DNA from: an uncultured Blautia sp. | GTDB taxonomy: Bacteria; Bacillota; Clostridia; Lachnospirales; Lachnospiraceae | Length of the DNA stretch: 64,000 nt | Assembly (NCBI GenBank): GCA_900549015.1 | Contig: URMH01000001.1 | Span: 89,710 to 153,709, forward strand | Reading direction: 5' to 3' | In this document: in pieces, positions 37,254 through 44,968 of the stretch | How the letters are laid out: each line of letters starts with the position of its first letter | How positions within the stretch are numbered: position 1 is the first letter of the stretch | Translations under genes and position numbers: made by a program | Notes under the pieces: generated by a model | Seen by the model: the letters and a program-made list of their open reading frames with translations, nothing else | Databases searched by the model: none | What the model was told of the DNA's origin: nothing

Positions 37254-37634
37254 ATGGCAGGGACTACAGTTACAACACTGGCTAAGAAAAAAATGGTAAA
37301 AGCAAGAGCGGGGATTTCATCGCTCCCAAAGATTGTAGGCATGGCTTTTGGCGATGGAGGTGTAGATTCGGGCGGAACAGTAAAACCACACAGTGCCGAT
37401 CAGAACACCTTACATCATGAATTGCTTCGCAAGAACGTTGATGGTTATGAGGTTCTTTCTGATACAAAAATCAGATATCGCTGCACACTGGCAGAAAATG
37501 AGCTGGCAAACACTTATATTTCTGAAGTTGGGTTATATGATGCAGATGGGGATATGGTGGCCATGAAAGCGTTTCTGAAGAAAGGAAAGGATGCAGACAT
37601 GGAATGCGTGTTCGAGTGTGATGATACATTCTAA
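37254..37634 (+). CDS. Tail fibre/collar-type protein (DUF3751-like)
   Basis: 126 residues. ISEVGLYDADGDMVAMKAFL and the ending ECVFECDDTF fit the N-terminal domain of phage tail-collar fibres. A short free-standing unit right before the DGR target, where it could join the target protein to the baseplate. Confidence 0.65.
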   Translation: MAGTTVTTLAKKKMVKARAGISSLPKIVGMAFGDGGVDSGGTVKPHSADQNTLHHELLRKNVDGYEVLSDTKIRYRCTLAENELANTYISEVGLYDADGDMVAMKAFLKKGKDADMECVFECDDTF

Positions 37635-37702
37635 CGTATTTCGATATTTTGTAACAAGTAATCGGATAATGATAGATAAATGTTATCATAAGGAGGTAGA
37701 AA

Positions 37703-39379
37703 ATGTCGTATTTCGATATTTCTGGAGCTGTTTTCAACAATCAGCTCCGCGAATTAGAAACTTCTGATCCTGCTCATGCAGATGTGTTTAACGCTGTCTT
37801 TCGACAGTTGATAAATAATGATGTGGCACTTATGGAAGCCGCCAGTATGTTTGCGGGAGAAAAAAACAAACAGGCTGAATTCATTCTTAATCTCAAGAGA
37901 ACTGGAAAAAAATATGGGGTCCATCATAGTGCATTTGATGTATCGCCATTGTCGGCGGGCACACGTACTCTCGATGCTGTAGGCATGGTAGCACAGCCTT
38001 CTACGAACACAGTAAGAGGAAGAAATGATTTTGAAGGCGAATCTGTTTTTTATGGATTGGAAGTTAATGGTCATGTAGATGATGCCGGAGAATTCATTGT
38101 GGAATATATTAAGGGAATCGACAATGAGTTCTCCAGGACAGAAAGAGATACATGGATGTTGTATCTGACTCAGTGGATTAACATAACCATTGATGCAAAT
38201 GGAGAAAGCCTTGTTATCTCAGATGAACATCACGCAGGCTTCTTTCCGGAAGGAGCAGCAATCCGTACAGATCAGACTGTCAGACCGTTCGTTGCACAGG
38301 CTAAATATATGGCCGGAAATGGTTCTGATGGAAAGGCTGCATCTATTAGCGGAGTAAACGCTGCGCATGATCAGTCTCACAATGGAATGATTACACGATT
38401 CAAAGCCAAAGGAACACAGTATTGTGGAACAACTGCACAGGATAAAAACCATATGGACAACCTGTTTGAGGTCGCTTTCGCAACACGGAATTCACAGTCA
38501 ATCATGTCTGGTTGCACAGGATATTACAACAGGTTCTATGCGACTGTTGTTGAAAATAATGTGGAACGTATCATTATCAGCAAAAGTGATGCAAACTATT
38601 TGGTGGTCGGAAGCACGGTATCCATTGGAAATGCCACAGCTTTAAGTGGTAGCAATCCGACGGATGATAGAGCAAATGCAGGACTTCATGCAAAAGCAAA
38701 TCGTGTCATCATTACAAAAATTGAAGATTATGACAGCAATAATTCTGCAGTTTATGTAGATAATGGAGGAACTAAATTTTCTACCGGTTCTACAATGGTA
38801 GGCTCTACAGAAGTAAAGACCACTATCGTTACAATGCCATGGCACACAGGTGCATGCGATAATGTCCTTGGTTCTTGCGGTTCTCCGAACAGTAATACAT
38901 CTGGAAAAGACCCATACATTCTGTTCGGTGTAGAAATGTTCCTGGGATTTTACGAAGTTATCAGCAATGTAATTCTTAAGATATCTAATCATGTAATGAC
39001 GGCTTGCATTTGTTATGACTGCACAAAGTTAGCAACAAGTGTGACCTCGGATTATGTTGAGTGTGGATATAGCATTGCAGATACGCAGGCAAGTTGGAAA
39101 TACATCAGTGAACTTGGCTATGATCCAGAGAACCCATCTGTAAGACATGGAACGAAAGTGGCAGCATCATCCAGTACCGGATATGCAGATGGACAGTACA
39201 CCGACAAGCTTGATCAGACTTCTGACGGGTTAAGAGAGTGGCTTTCCGGCGGCACCCTGTACGGCGGGTCTGTCGCGGGCCGGTGGTGTGCGGCCCTGGA
39301 CGGCGGGCTCGGTTACAGCTGGTGGAACTATGCCGCGCGTCTTTCTGCTTCTGGACGCTGTGCGAAAGCAGCAGCGTAG
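37703..39379 (+). CDS. DGR target: receptor-binding protein with C-terminal lectin-like variable region
   Basis: 558 residues, AAGGAGGT at 37690-37697. N-terminal attachment region (about 1-110), a long middle domain, and a C-terminal domain ending in LREWLSGGTLYGGSVAGRWC, then SWWNYAARLSASGR, the C-type lectin-like core used by DGR targets. Residues 512-549 are encoded by the variable repeat 39237-39347. Nine codons that are AAC or TAT in the template (Asn/Tyr) read Thr, Tyr, Gly, Val, Cys, Ala, Asp, Gly, Tyr here. It likely binds the host cell surface at the tail tip. No frameshift seen. Confidence 0.9.
   Translation: MSYFDISGAVFNNQLRELETSDPAHADVFNAVFRQLINNDVALMEAASMFAGEKNKQAEFILNLKRTGKKYGVHHSAFDVSPLSAGTRTLDAVGMVAQPSTNTVRGRNDFEGESVFYGLEVNGHVDDAGEFIVEYIKGIDNEFSRTERDTWMLYLTQWINITIDANGESLVISDEHHAGFFPEGAAIRTDQTVRPFVAQAKYMAGNGSDGKAASISGVNAAHDQSHNGMITRFKAKGTQYCGTTAQDKNHMDNLFEVAFATRNSQSIMSGCTGYYNRFYATVVENNVERIIISKSDANYLVVGSTVSIGNATALSGSNPTDDRANAGLHAKANRVIITKIEDYDSNNSAVYVDNGGTKFSTGSTMVGSTEVKTTIVTMPWHTGACDNVLGSCGSPNSNTSGKDPYILFGVEMFLGFYEVISNVILKISNHVMTACICYDCTKLATSVTSDYVECGYSIADTQASWKYISELGYDPENPSVRHGTKVAASSSTGYADGQYTDKLDQTSDGLREWLSGGTLYGGSVAGRWCAALDGGLGYSWWNYAARLSASGRCAKAAA
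39237..39347 (+). repeat. DGR variable repeat (VR)
   Basis: 111 nt aligned without gaps to 39476-39586 (offset 239). 15 mismatches, all at template adenines (for example 39255, 39260, 39263, 39264, 39272, 39273, 39288, 39293, 39294, 39299, 39302, 39303, 39314, 39340, 39341). All 87 non-adenine template positions are identical. Changes in the first 103 nt are 8 A-to-G, 3 A-to-T and 2 A-to-C; the last two are A-to-T and A-to-C. Confidence 0.97.
39355..39377 (+). other. DGR target-site hairpin with GAAA tetraloop
   Basis: ACGCTGTGC (39355-39363), GAAA (39364-39367), GCAGCAGCGT (39368-39377): nine pairs with one bulged G at 39371. It begins 8 nt after the VR and runs into the stop codon. In Bordetella phage BPP-1 a hairpin with a GNRA-like loop just after the VR is needed for efficient retrohoming, so the same function is inferred. 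Confidence 0.75.
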
Positions 39380-39402
39380 GGGGTGAATTGCCGAATGGCA
39401 AG

Positions 39403-39420
39403 AGGGGAGCTCCCCTTTTA
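39403..39420 (+). terminator. Palindromic terminator after DGR target
   Basis: AGGGG AGCT CCCCT (39403-39416) followed by TTTTATTT. Would end the tail transcript before the template RNA. Confidence 0.6.
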
Positions 39421-39423
39421 TTT

Positions 39424-39445
39424 CCCGGCGTAGCCGGGGCGTTTT
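39424..39445 (+). terminator. Second hairpin between VR and TR
   Basis: CCCGGC, GTA loop, GCCGGG (39424-39438), then GCGTTTT. Terminator-like or a 5' structure of the template RNA. Confidence 0.5.
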
Positions 39446-39781
39446 AAAATCATACGGACTCACGCTACGTTTGGCAGTGGCTTTCCGGCGGCAACCTGAA
39501 CAACGGGTCTAACGCGGGCCGGTGGTATGCGAACCTGAACAACGGGCTCGGTAACAGCTGGTGGAACTATGCCGCGCGAATTTCTGTGAGAATTTTGATG
39601 TGTAGCGTGTTTCGCTGTCCTTTGAGACAGCCCTAAAATGGCGGGGGCGGAATGCCCGAAATTCAAGCACCAGCATCGGCGGTCAGGAAACTGACTGCTG
39701 ACCCTGTGGCGGAAGTGGACACAGGTGGGGGTTAGTAGTAAAACCGAAAGCTCTTGAACACAGAAAGAAAGAGGACTGGTA
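39446..39781 (+). ncRNA. DGR template RNA (TR plus downstream spacer)
   Basis: No convincing gene lies between the second hairpin and the RT start. In BPP-1 the functional RNA includes TR and about 140 nt of downstream spacer that binds the RT complex; here 195 nt follow the TR, with pairable GC-rich segments (for example 39620-39660 and 39690-39730). The 5' end is not known; boundaries are inferred. Confidence 0.7.
39476..39586 (+). repeat. DGR template repeat (TR)
   Basis: 111 nt matching the VR except at adenines. It holds 24 adenines, of which 15 differ in the VR. In the target frame it is rich in AAC codons (positions 39493, 39499, 39502, 39511, 39532, 39538, 39541, 39553), the usual DGR design because AAC substitution cannot give stop codons. 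Non-coding; lies 97 nt after the target stop and 196 nt before the RT gene. Confidence 0.95.
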
Positions 39782-41137
39782 ATGAAGACATATTGCCGAA
39801 GAATGGATATTTCTGGCGAAAATTTCATCAGGAAATACATAGCTGCATTTATATATGACAAGCTAGAAAATGGTAATATGCCGAGTATTTTTGCTTACTA
39901 TGGAAGCATAAGTAAAAATGAGGCTAGAAGGCGGTTGGAGAATTCGCCGGAATTTGTAGCATCTGTGATCGATCAGATTGCGTATGAAATGTCGTGGCAT
40001 TTGAAGACCAGAACTGTAAGGGAACATATCTATATGGTAGTTCCGGAAGAGAAACTTGTGAAAAATGTTGATATAGTAGATGGAATGAGCGGAAAAATTA
40101 GAACGCTAGGACTTGAAAAGATGATCATGCAGCTATATGAGGTGTTGGCCAAGGAAGCGGCAGATGAGTTGTGGACGGCAAAAGTCGGACTTTTTCAAGT
40201 TGCATCAATACCTGGAAGAGGACAAGCTTACGGCAAAAAATACATCGAACGATGGATGTCGCGTGATCCGGAAGGAACTAAATATTGCGTTCAGTCAGAT
40301 ATAAAAAAATGCTATCCCTCTATGTCACATGATAAAATATTAGAATTTCTTCGAAGAGATTTAGGAAAGTCAGATATGTTGTTGTACTTGTTTGAGACTT
40401 TGATTGGATTGTATTCTGAAGCAAAGGTGCAGAATAAAGAGAAAGATTGCAAACATGGGATTTTTATAGGCTCTCCGGTGTCGAAAGATCTGTGCAATTA
40501 TTATCTATCTTATTTGTACCATTATTGCACAAATGAACTTTATGAAATGAAGACCAGACGAGGGAAGACAACAAGAAAAAGATTGATTTATCATATCATG
40601 ATTCAGATGGATGATATCATTCTTTTTGGCTCTAATAAGAAAGATCTTCATAAGGCAATGCTGCTTGTTATTGAATTCGTAAAATCTACACTCTGTCTAA
40701 AGATCAAAGATTCCTGGTCGTTATTTCGTACAGGTTATGTTGACAGAAACGGAAAACAAAAAGGAAGGGATTTAGACTATATGGGGCTTGTGTTCCATGG
40801 ACAGAATTTAATCAAAAGATGTTATTCCGGAAAAACAGTGACAATACGGAATGTGTCAACAAGGATAAGAGCATCAATATTCCTAAAGGCTCGCAGGAAA
40901 ATTCATAGATTTGCGAAAAAAATAAAGAACAAAAAGATTATAGGTAGTAAATTCGCCATGAGTACCATAGCATATAACGGTTGGTTTGTAACAACAGACT
41001 CCTTTCTTGTGAGGGTTGCAGAATGTTGGGATCAACTTATTTCGATGGCTAAAAATATAATCAGCCGTTATGCGAAACAGAAAAGCTATGCTATGGAAAA
41101 ATATTATAAGAAGTGGAGGAAATTGAATTATGCATAA
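39782..41137 (+). CDS. DGR reverse transcriptase
   Basis: 451 residues. RT motifs in order: RTLGLEKMIMQLYE (107-120), ASIPGRGQAYGKKYIERWM (141-159), SDIKKCYPS with catalytic D173 (172-180), IFIGSPVSKD (227-236), QMDDIILFG with D277/D278 (275-283), LDYMGLVFH (331-339), then a basic C-terminal thumb-like region. The ASIPGRG...DIKK block is typical of bacterial DGR RTs. It copies the template RNA with errors at adenines and drives replacement of the VR. Unusual: QMDD instead of YMDD, and GSPVSK in place of the DGR hallmark GxxxSQ. No avd gene is nearby. Overlaps the next gene by 8 nt. Confidence 0.9.
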   Translation: MKTYCRRMDISGENFIRKYIAAFIYDKLENGNMPSIFAYYGSISKNEARRRLENSPEFVASVIDQIAYEMSWHLKTRTVREHIYMVVPEEKLVKNVDIVDGMSGKIRTLGLEKMIMQLYEVLAKEAADELWTAKVGLFQVASIPGRGQAYGKKYIERWMSRDPEGTKYCVQSDIKKCYPSMSHDKILEFLRRDLGKSDMLLYLFETLIGLYSEAKVQNKEKDCKHGIFIGSPVSKDLCNYYLSYLYHYCTNELYEMKTRRGKTTRKRLIYHIMIQMDDIILFGSNKKDLHKAMLLVIEFVKSTLCLKIKDSWSLFRTGYVDRNGKQKGRDLDYMGLVFHGQNLIKRCYSGKTVTIRNVSTRIRASIFLKARRKIHRFAKKIKNKKIIGSKFAMSTIAYNGWFVTTDSFLVRVAECWDQLISMAKNIISRYAKQKSYAMEKYYKKWRKLNYA

Positions 41138-41819
41138 AACGAATAGCCCGGAATCACAAGGAAACATTACATATGCTGTTCTCCCAGATGGTTCCGCTGA
41201 TGTATGGATTCGTAAGAACGAAGTCCAGCTTCCGGAAAAAGATGAAGGACCACAGGGTATGGAAGCAGATGAAATCTATTTTAAGGTTACAGTGTCCACC
41301 GCAACAAAAGAAGAAATATCTGCAGACATTGACTTCTGGTTCGACCAGTTAAAAGAGAAGGAGGAAGGTCTGAACGCAGATTATCTTTCTATTGAAACTT
41401 ATCGTGCAAATAAGAAGAAAGAGATTTCGCAGATTTGCCAGAGTACAGTATTTGCAGGGGTGGACATTTCTATTTCTTCAGGAACAGAACATTTCAGCTT
41501 AAAAGATGAAGATCAGCTAAATCTCTTTGGAAAACAGGCTCAGCTGACCGCTGGCATCAAAAAACTGGAATACCATGAAGACGGCAATCCGTGCCGGTAT
41601 TATTCTGCTGAGGATATGCAGAAGATTATTAATGGTGCAATGGAATTCAAAAGCTATCACACAACCTATGCGAATTCACTGAACATGTGGATCAAAGGCT
41701 GCTCCAAAGCTTCGGAAATCGCCAAGATTGAATACGGAGCACCGATCCCGGAAGAATATCAGTCCGAAGTTTTAAAGGACTATCTGGCCGAAATGGCAGC
41801 CGACAAGGAGGTTAAATGA
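41130..41819 (+). CDS. DUF4376-like tail-associated protein
   Basis: 229 residues. IETYRANKKKEISQICQSTV, then GTEHFSLKDEDQLNLFGKQA and NSLNMWIKGCSKASEIAKIE match DUF4376 proteins found near tail fibres of clostridial phages. Starts inside the RT gene after GTGGAGG. Possibly a fibre-assembly or fibre-linked protein. Confidence 0.7.
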   Translation: MHKTNSPESQGNITYAVLPDGSADVWIRKNEVQLPEKDEGPQGMEADEIYFKVTVSTATKEEISADIDFWFDQLKEKEEGLNADYLSIETYRANKKKEISQICQSTVFAGVDISISSGTEHFSLKDEDQLNLFGKQAQLTAGIKKLEYHEDGNPCRYYSAEDMQKIINGAMEFKSYHTTYANSLNMWIKGCSKASEIAKIEYGAPIPEEYQSEVLKDYLAEMAADKEVK

Positions 41820-42241
41820 ATACTCTGAAGACCATAGGCAGAAACGCTGTGCTTTTCGCTATAGGAGGTACGATTTACTACATGATCGAACTGATATGGC
41901 GAGGGTACAGTTCGCTGCCTATGGTACTGGTTGGAGGGCTTTGCTTCTTGTTTTGTGGTTCGATAAATGAATTTCTAGGATGGGATATGCTCATATGGAA
42001 ACAGATGTTTATCTGTGCTGTCGGGATAACTGCAATTGAGTTCCTTTCCGGATACATTTTGAATATTGTATTGGGGCTTGGGATATGGGATTACAGCAAT
42101 ATGCCTTTTAATATAATTGGACAGATATGTCTTCCTTTTACTGTGGCATGGTATATCCTATCTCTATTAGCTATTGTATTGGATGATCATCTGAGGTATT
42201 GGATATTTGGTGAAGAAAAACCAAGATACAAGTGGAGGTAA
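41816..42241 (+). CDS. Putative CmpB-type integral membrane protein
   Basis: 141 residues with four hydrophobic segments (starting near 9, 35, 63 and 107). MVLVGGLCFLFCGSINEFLG, then WDYSNMPFNIIGQICLPFTV match the ABC_trans_CmpB family, common next to holins in Firmicutes phages. A role in lysis or host envelope change is inferred. Confidence 0.7.
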   Translation: MNTLKTIGRNAVLFAIGGTIYYMIELIWRGYSSLPMVLVGGLCFLFCGSINEFLGWDMLIWKQMFICAVGITAIEFLSGYILNIVLGLGIWDYSNMPFNIIGQICLPFTVAWYILSLLAIVLDDHLRYWIFGEEKPRYKWR

Positions 42242-42246
42242 CGACG

Positions 42247-42468
42247 ATGGATGAAAACCAGGTTTTAGAACTTGTGGAATTCTATGAAGATATGATTGAA
42301 AAGCAGGATGAAATCATAGTGAGGCAGAGCAGGTTCATCAAGAGCCTGGCAACCGAACTTTCTCATTTGCGAAATATGTTGAATGTAGAAGCGAGCGAAG
42401 ATGAAAGACTTGACGCAGGGATTATTGAAGAAGTAAAGGAAGAGTATGTAAGCATGAGGGAACCGTAG
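42247..42468 (+). CDS. Small coiled-coil protein in lysis region
   Basis: 73 residues from ATG 42247 (GGAGGT at 42234-42239). Mostly helical (VEFYEDMIEKQDEIIVRQSR), no membrane segment. Common small partner in this region of Lachnospiraceae phages, function unknown. Its stop lies inside a terminator hairpin. Confidence 0.6.
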   Translation: MDENQVLELVEFYEDMIEKQDEIIVRQSRFIKSLATELSHLRNMLNVEASEDERLDAGIIEEVKEEYVSMREP

Positions 42469-42482
42469 AGGTTCCCTTTTTT
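42458..42482 (+). terminator. Rho-independent terminator
   Basis: GGGAACC (42458-42464), loop GTAGA, GGTTCCC (42470-42476), T6. Overlaps the end of the preceding gene. Confidence 0.8.
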
Positions 42483-42496
42483 CATGGAGGTAAGGT

Positions 42497-42592
42497 ATGG
42501 TGCATGCGAGAGATAGACCTTTTAGGCGCAACACATTGGCATCTATTAATGGCGAAAGGAGGTTCTTATGCGAAAACTGGTGGATTGGTTAA
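42497..42592 (+). CDS. Possible 31-residue peptide
   Basis: ATG 42497 follows GGAGGT at 42486-42491. Arg-rich short peptide, overlapping the next small gene in another frame. Weak evidence; could be chance. Confidence 0.3.
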   Translation: MVHARDRPFRRNTLASINGERRFLCENWWIG

Positions 42593-42642
42593 TCGGAGGT
42601 AATCTGGATCGGCTCTTAAAAGCACTCGGAGGGGAAGAGTAA
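42568..42642 (+). CDS. 24-residue peptide upstream of holin region
   Basis: ATG 42568 has AAAGGAGG at 42555-42562, and its stop TAA shares a base with the next start (TAATG). Sequence contains RKLVDWLIGGNLDRLLKAL, an amphipathic helix. Translational coupling supports expression. Confidence 0.5.
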   Translation: MRKLVDWLIGGNLDRLLKALGGEE

Positions 42643-42965
42643 TGCTCGAAACATTTTGTCTATCTGTGCTTGGCAGCGGAGGTGTTGCCGGCATTTTTTT
42701 TGCTCTGATTCGTCACTATATTGAGCGAAGGCTCATGGAAGTGGAGGCACGAGAGCAGGAACGCATTAAGTATAAAATTGAACAGAGAAAAGCGGATGAA
42801 GAAATTACACATGCTACGGGGCGCGTGCTCTTTTGGCTACATCATGCAATTGTAAAAGGAGAGCATAATGGCGAGCTCGAAGAAGCATTTGAAAATCTTC
42901 AGCGTGCAGAAGCACACAAAAAAGAAATGGACAGAGAAGTTCTGGCCAAATACAGCATTGATTAG
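42642..42965 (+). CDS. Membrane-anchored coiled-coil protein, possible holin partner
   Basis: 107 residues. One membrane helix (about 4-24, LSVLGSGGVAGIFFALI) followed by a long charged coiled coil (30-105). In this position it could be an antiholin or accessory lysis protein. Confidence 0.55.
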   Translation: MLETFCLSVLGSGGVAGIFFALIRHYIERRLMEVEAREQERIKYKIEQRKADEEITHATGRVLFWLHHAIVKGEHNGELEEAFENLQRAEAHKKEMDREVLAKYSID

Positions 42966-42977
42966 GAGGAATTACTT

Positions 42978-43337
42978 ATGGAATTACTTAACTTTTTAAA
43001 ACAGATTCCGTTCCCGGTATTACTGGTTGCGGTGTTAATTTTGCTTGTAGTGACTTTGGTTATTGCGTTTCAGTATGCCAAGCATAAAGGATTGGAAGGT
43101 ATCCGTGAACAGGTATACCAGCTGATCCTGAAAGCGGAACATATGTATAAAGAATCAGGAACGGGACAGCAGAAATTGAAATGGGTTGTTCAGCAGGCGA
43201 GAGGATTACTGCCAAAGTGGCTACAGGTTATTATGTCGGAAGATGCGCTGCTTAAGATAATTGATGTGTGGTTTTGCGGCGTGAAAGATCTTTTAGACGA
43301 TGGAAAAATTAATGGTTCACAGAAGGAAGGGGCTTAA
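42978..43337 (+). CDS. Holin, LLH family
   Basis: 119 residues. Single N-terminal membrane helix (FPVLLVAVLILLVVTLVIAF), then EGIREQVYQLILKAEHMYKE, the hallmark of phage LL-H-type holins. It would form holes that release the endolysin encoded just downstream. A terminator overlaps its end. Confidence 0.85.
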   Translation: MELLNFLKQIPFPVLLVAVLILLVVTLVIAFQYAKHKGLEGIREQVYQLILKAEHMYKESGTGQQKLKWVVQQARGLLPKWLQVIMSEDALLKIIDVWFCGVKDLLDDGKINGSQKEGA

Positions 43338-43352
43338 GCCCTTTCCTTTTTT
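43325..43352 (+). terminator. Rho-independent terminator between holin and endolysin
   Basis: GGAAGGGGC (43325-43333), TTAA loop (includes stop), GCCCTTTCC (43338-43346), T6. Confidence 0.75.
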
Positions 43353-43363
43353 AGGGGGATATT

Positions 43364-44812
43364 ATGAAAACGAATATAATGGGAACTGCAGTTGCTACGG
43401 TCCAGCAGATGCAGTCATATATACAGAAAGTTAATCCGGCAGTACCTAAATCCGTAATCGATATGGTTGAATATTATATATCAGAAGGAAAAACGGAAGG
43501 AGTAAGGGGAGATATCGCCTTTGCGCAAAGTTGCCTCGAAACAGGTAATTTCACATTCAATGGTTCTGCCGTAACATTGGACCAGAACAATTTTGCCGGA
43601 ATCGGCGTTACAAAAAATGGTATGAAAGGGAATTCGTTCTCTCATCCATGGATCGGCATCCGGGCACAGATCCAGCATCTTAAAGCATATGCATCTAACG
43701 AAAAACTGTACGGTGTATGCGTGGATCCTCGTTTCTGTTATGTGAAAAGAGGAATAGCCCCATATGTTGAATGGCTTGGGATACAGGAAAATCCACAGGG
43801 CGGAGGCTGGGCCGCAGGGAAGAATTATGGATCAAAGATATTGGAAATTCTGGCGAAGATAATTGCGATGCCAGAAGCGAATAAGGAGGATGTTACAATG
43901 AATCTTAACACAAGTTTAATCAGCAATAACAACAGCTATGCAAATCAGGTACCTAAATACATCGTTATCCATAATACAGATAACTTTGCCAAAGGAGCAA
44001 ATGCAAAGGCACATGCAAAGGCCCAGCATGACGGAAATTTCTCCGGCTACTCTGCTCATGTATACGTTGATGATACCGAGGCTTATCAGGCAACTCCATT
44101 CGACAGAGGCGCTTGGCATGTCGGCGTTAACTACGGAGGTGGTCTTTTCGGAATTTGCAACAACCACAATTCCATTGGCATTGAGATGTGTGTGCAGGCA
44201 GGGTATAATTACGAAAAAGCGTTCCAGAACACTGTTGAGATCTGCAAGATGCTGATGAAGAAGTTTGGAATTGACGCAAATCATGTGGTATCCCACTATG
44301 ATGTGTGTGCGAAGAATTGCCCTTCTGCAATCCGGGCAAAAGGTGACTGGAACCGTTTCAAGCAGCTGATCGGTGCAAAGACGGCAGCTACAACTGTAGA
44401 TAAATATTACAGAATCCGGAAAACCTGGGGCGACAGTAAGAGTCAGATCGGAGCGTACAAAAATCTTGAAAACGCAAAGAAAAACTGGAAAGAAGGTTAC
44501 ACAATCTTCGATTGGAACGGAAAAGCCGTATATCCAGAACAGAAAAAAGACACTTCATCAAGCGAAACAAAAGTTAGCCTGACCGAGAAATTAAATATTC
44601 AGCTTCCAGTGCTGCAGTCCGGAGCAGAAGGTTCGGCAGTACGTTGCCTGCAGGCAATACTCGGAGTTGCCGTTGATGGAGATTTTGGAAAGAATACCAA
44701 GACGGCACTTAAAACATTCCAGAAGAATGTCGGCATCGATGATGATGGTTGCTGTGGCCAGAATACATGGAAGAAAATTGCTGACCACATGAATGCAAAT
44801 ACATTCAAATAA
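43364..44812 (+). CDS. Endolysin: glucosaminidase-like, amidase and peptidoglycan-binding domains
   Basis: 482 residues. Domain 1 (about 20-170) is glucosaminidase/lysozyme-like (GDIAFAQSCLETGNFTF, NNFAGIG). Domain 2 (about 192-340) is an Amidase_2 (KYIVIHNTDNF, SAHVYVDDTEAYQATPFDRG, HYDVCAKNCPSAI) with zinc ligands His and Cys. Domain 3 (about 415-475) is a PG_binding_1 repeat (EGSAVRCLQAILGVAVDGDF). A strong internal start lies at 43898 (see separate entry). Cleaves host peptidoglycan at lysis. Confidence 0.9.
   Translation: MKTNIMGTAVATVQQMQSYIQKVNPAVPKSVIDMVEYYISEGKTEGVRGDIAFAQSCLETGNFTFNGSAVTLDQNNFAGIGVTKNGMKGNSFSHPWIGIRAQIQHLKAYASNEKLYGVCVDPRFCYVKRGIAPYVEWLGIQENPQGGGWAAGKNYGSKILEILAKIIAMPEANKEDVTMNLNTSLISNNNSYANQVPKYIVIHNTDNFAKGANAKAHAKAQHDGNFSGYSAHVYVDDTEAYQATPFDRGAWHVGVNYGGGLFGICNNHNSIGIEMCVQAGYNYEKAFQNTVEICKMLMKKFGIDANHVVSHYDVCAKNCPSAIRAKGDWNRFKQLIGAKTAATTVDKYYRIRKTWGDSKSQIGAYKNLENAKKNWKEGYTIFDWNGKAVYPEQKKDTSSSETKVSLTEKLNIQLPVLQSGAEGSAVRCLQAILGVAVDGDFGKNTKTALKTFQKNVGIDDDGCCGQNTWKKIADHMNANTFK
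43898..44812 (+). CDS. Probable internal-start amidase product of the endolysin gene
   Basis: TAAGGAGG at 43882-43889 and ATG 43898 (residue 179, in frame, 8-nt spacing) lie exactly at the border between glucosaminidase and amidase domains. This would yield a 304-residue amidase plus wall-binding protein. Secondary translation starts are known in several clostridial endolysins; here it is inferred from the very good ribosome site. Confidence 0.6.
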   Translation: MNLNTSLISNNNSYANQVPKYIVIHNTDNFAKGANAKAHAKAQHDGNFSGYSAHVYVDDTEAYQATPFDRGAWHVGVNYGGGLFGICNNHNSIGIEMCVQAGYNYEKAFQNTVEICKMLMKKFGIDANHVVSHYDVCAKNCPSAIRAKGDWNRFKQLIGAKTAATTVDKYYRIRKTWGDSKSQIGAYKNLENAKKNWKEGYTIFDWNGKAVYPEQKKDTSSSETKVSLTEKLNIQLPVLQSGAEGSAVRCLQAILGVAVDGDFGKNTKTALKTFQKNVGIDDDGCCGQNTWKKIADHMNANTFK

Positions 44813-44919
44813 TAACAAAACAGGTGCTTTTTAAAATATGTTTGCTTCAAAATTTGCCTTACAGGGTATAAAATATATCACGCAGTTTATAACAGTATTT
44901 GATATAATCTAACAAAAGT

Positions 44920-44959
44920 CCTTCCGATATATCAAGAGGTGCTAAATTATAACGGAAGG
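44920..44959 (+). promoter_or_regulatory. Inverted repeat that includes the ribosome site of the next gene
   Basis: CCTTCCG (44920-44926) pairs with CGGAAGG (44953-44959), the latter being the likely Shine-Dalgarno for ATG 44969. May reduce translation or bind a regulator. Confidence 0.4.
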
Positions 44960-44968
44960 AGCAATGGC

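Noticed and set aside
39238..39447. 69-residue frame across the VR
   Set aside because: Alternate frame of the target gene in a GC-rich VR; no ribosome site.
39587..39781. Possible avd gene between TR and RT
   Set aside because: No open frame of sufficient length with a start and ribosome site; treated as template RNA spacer.
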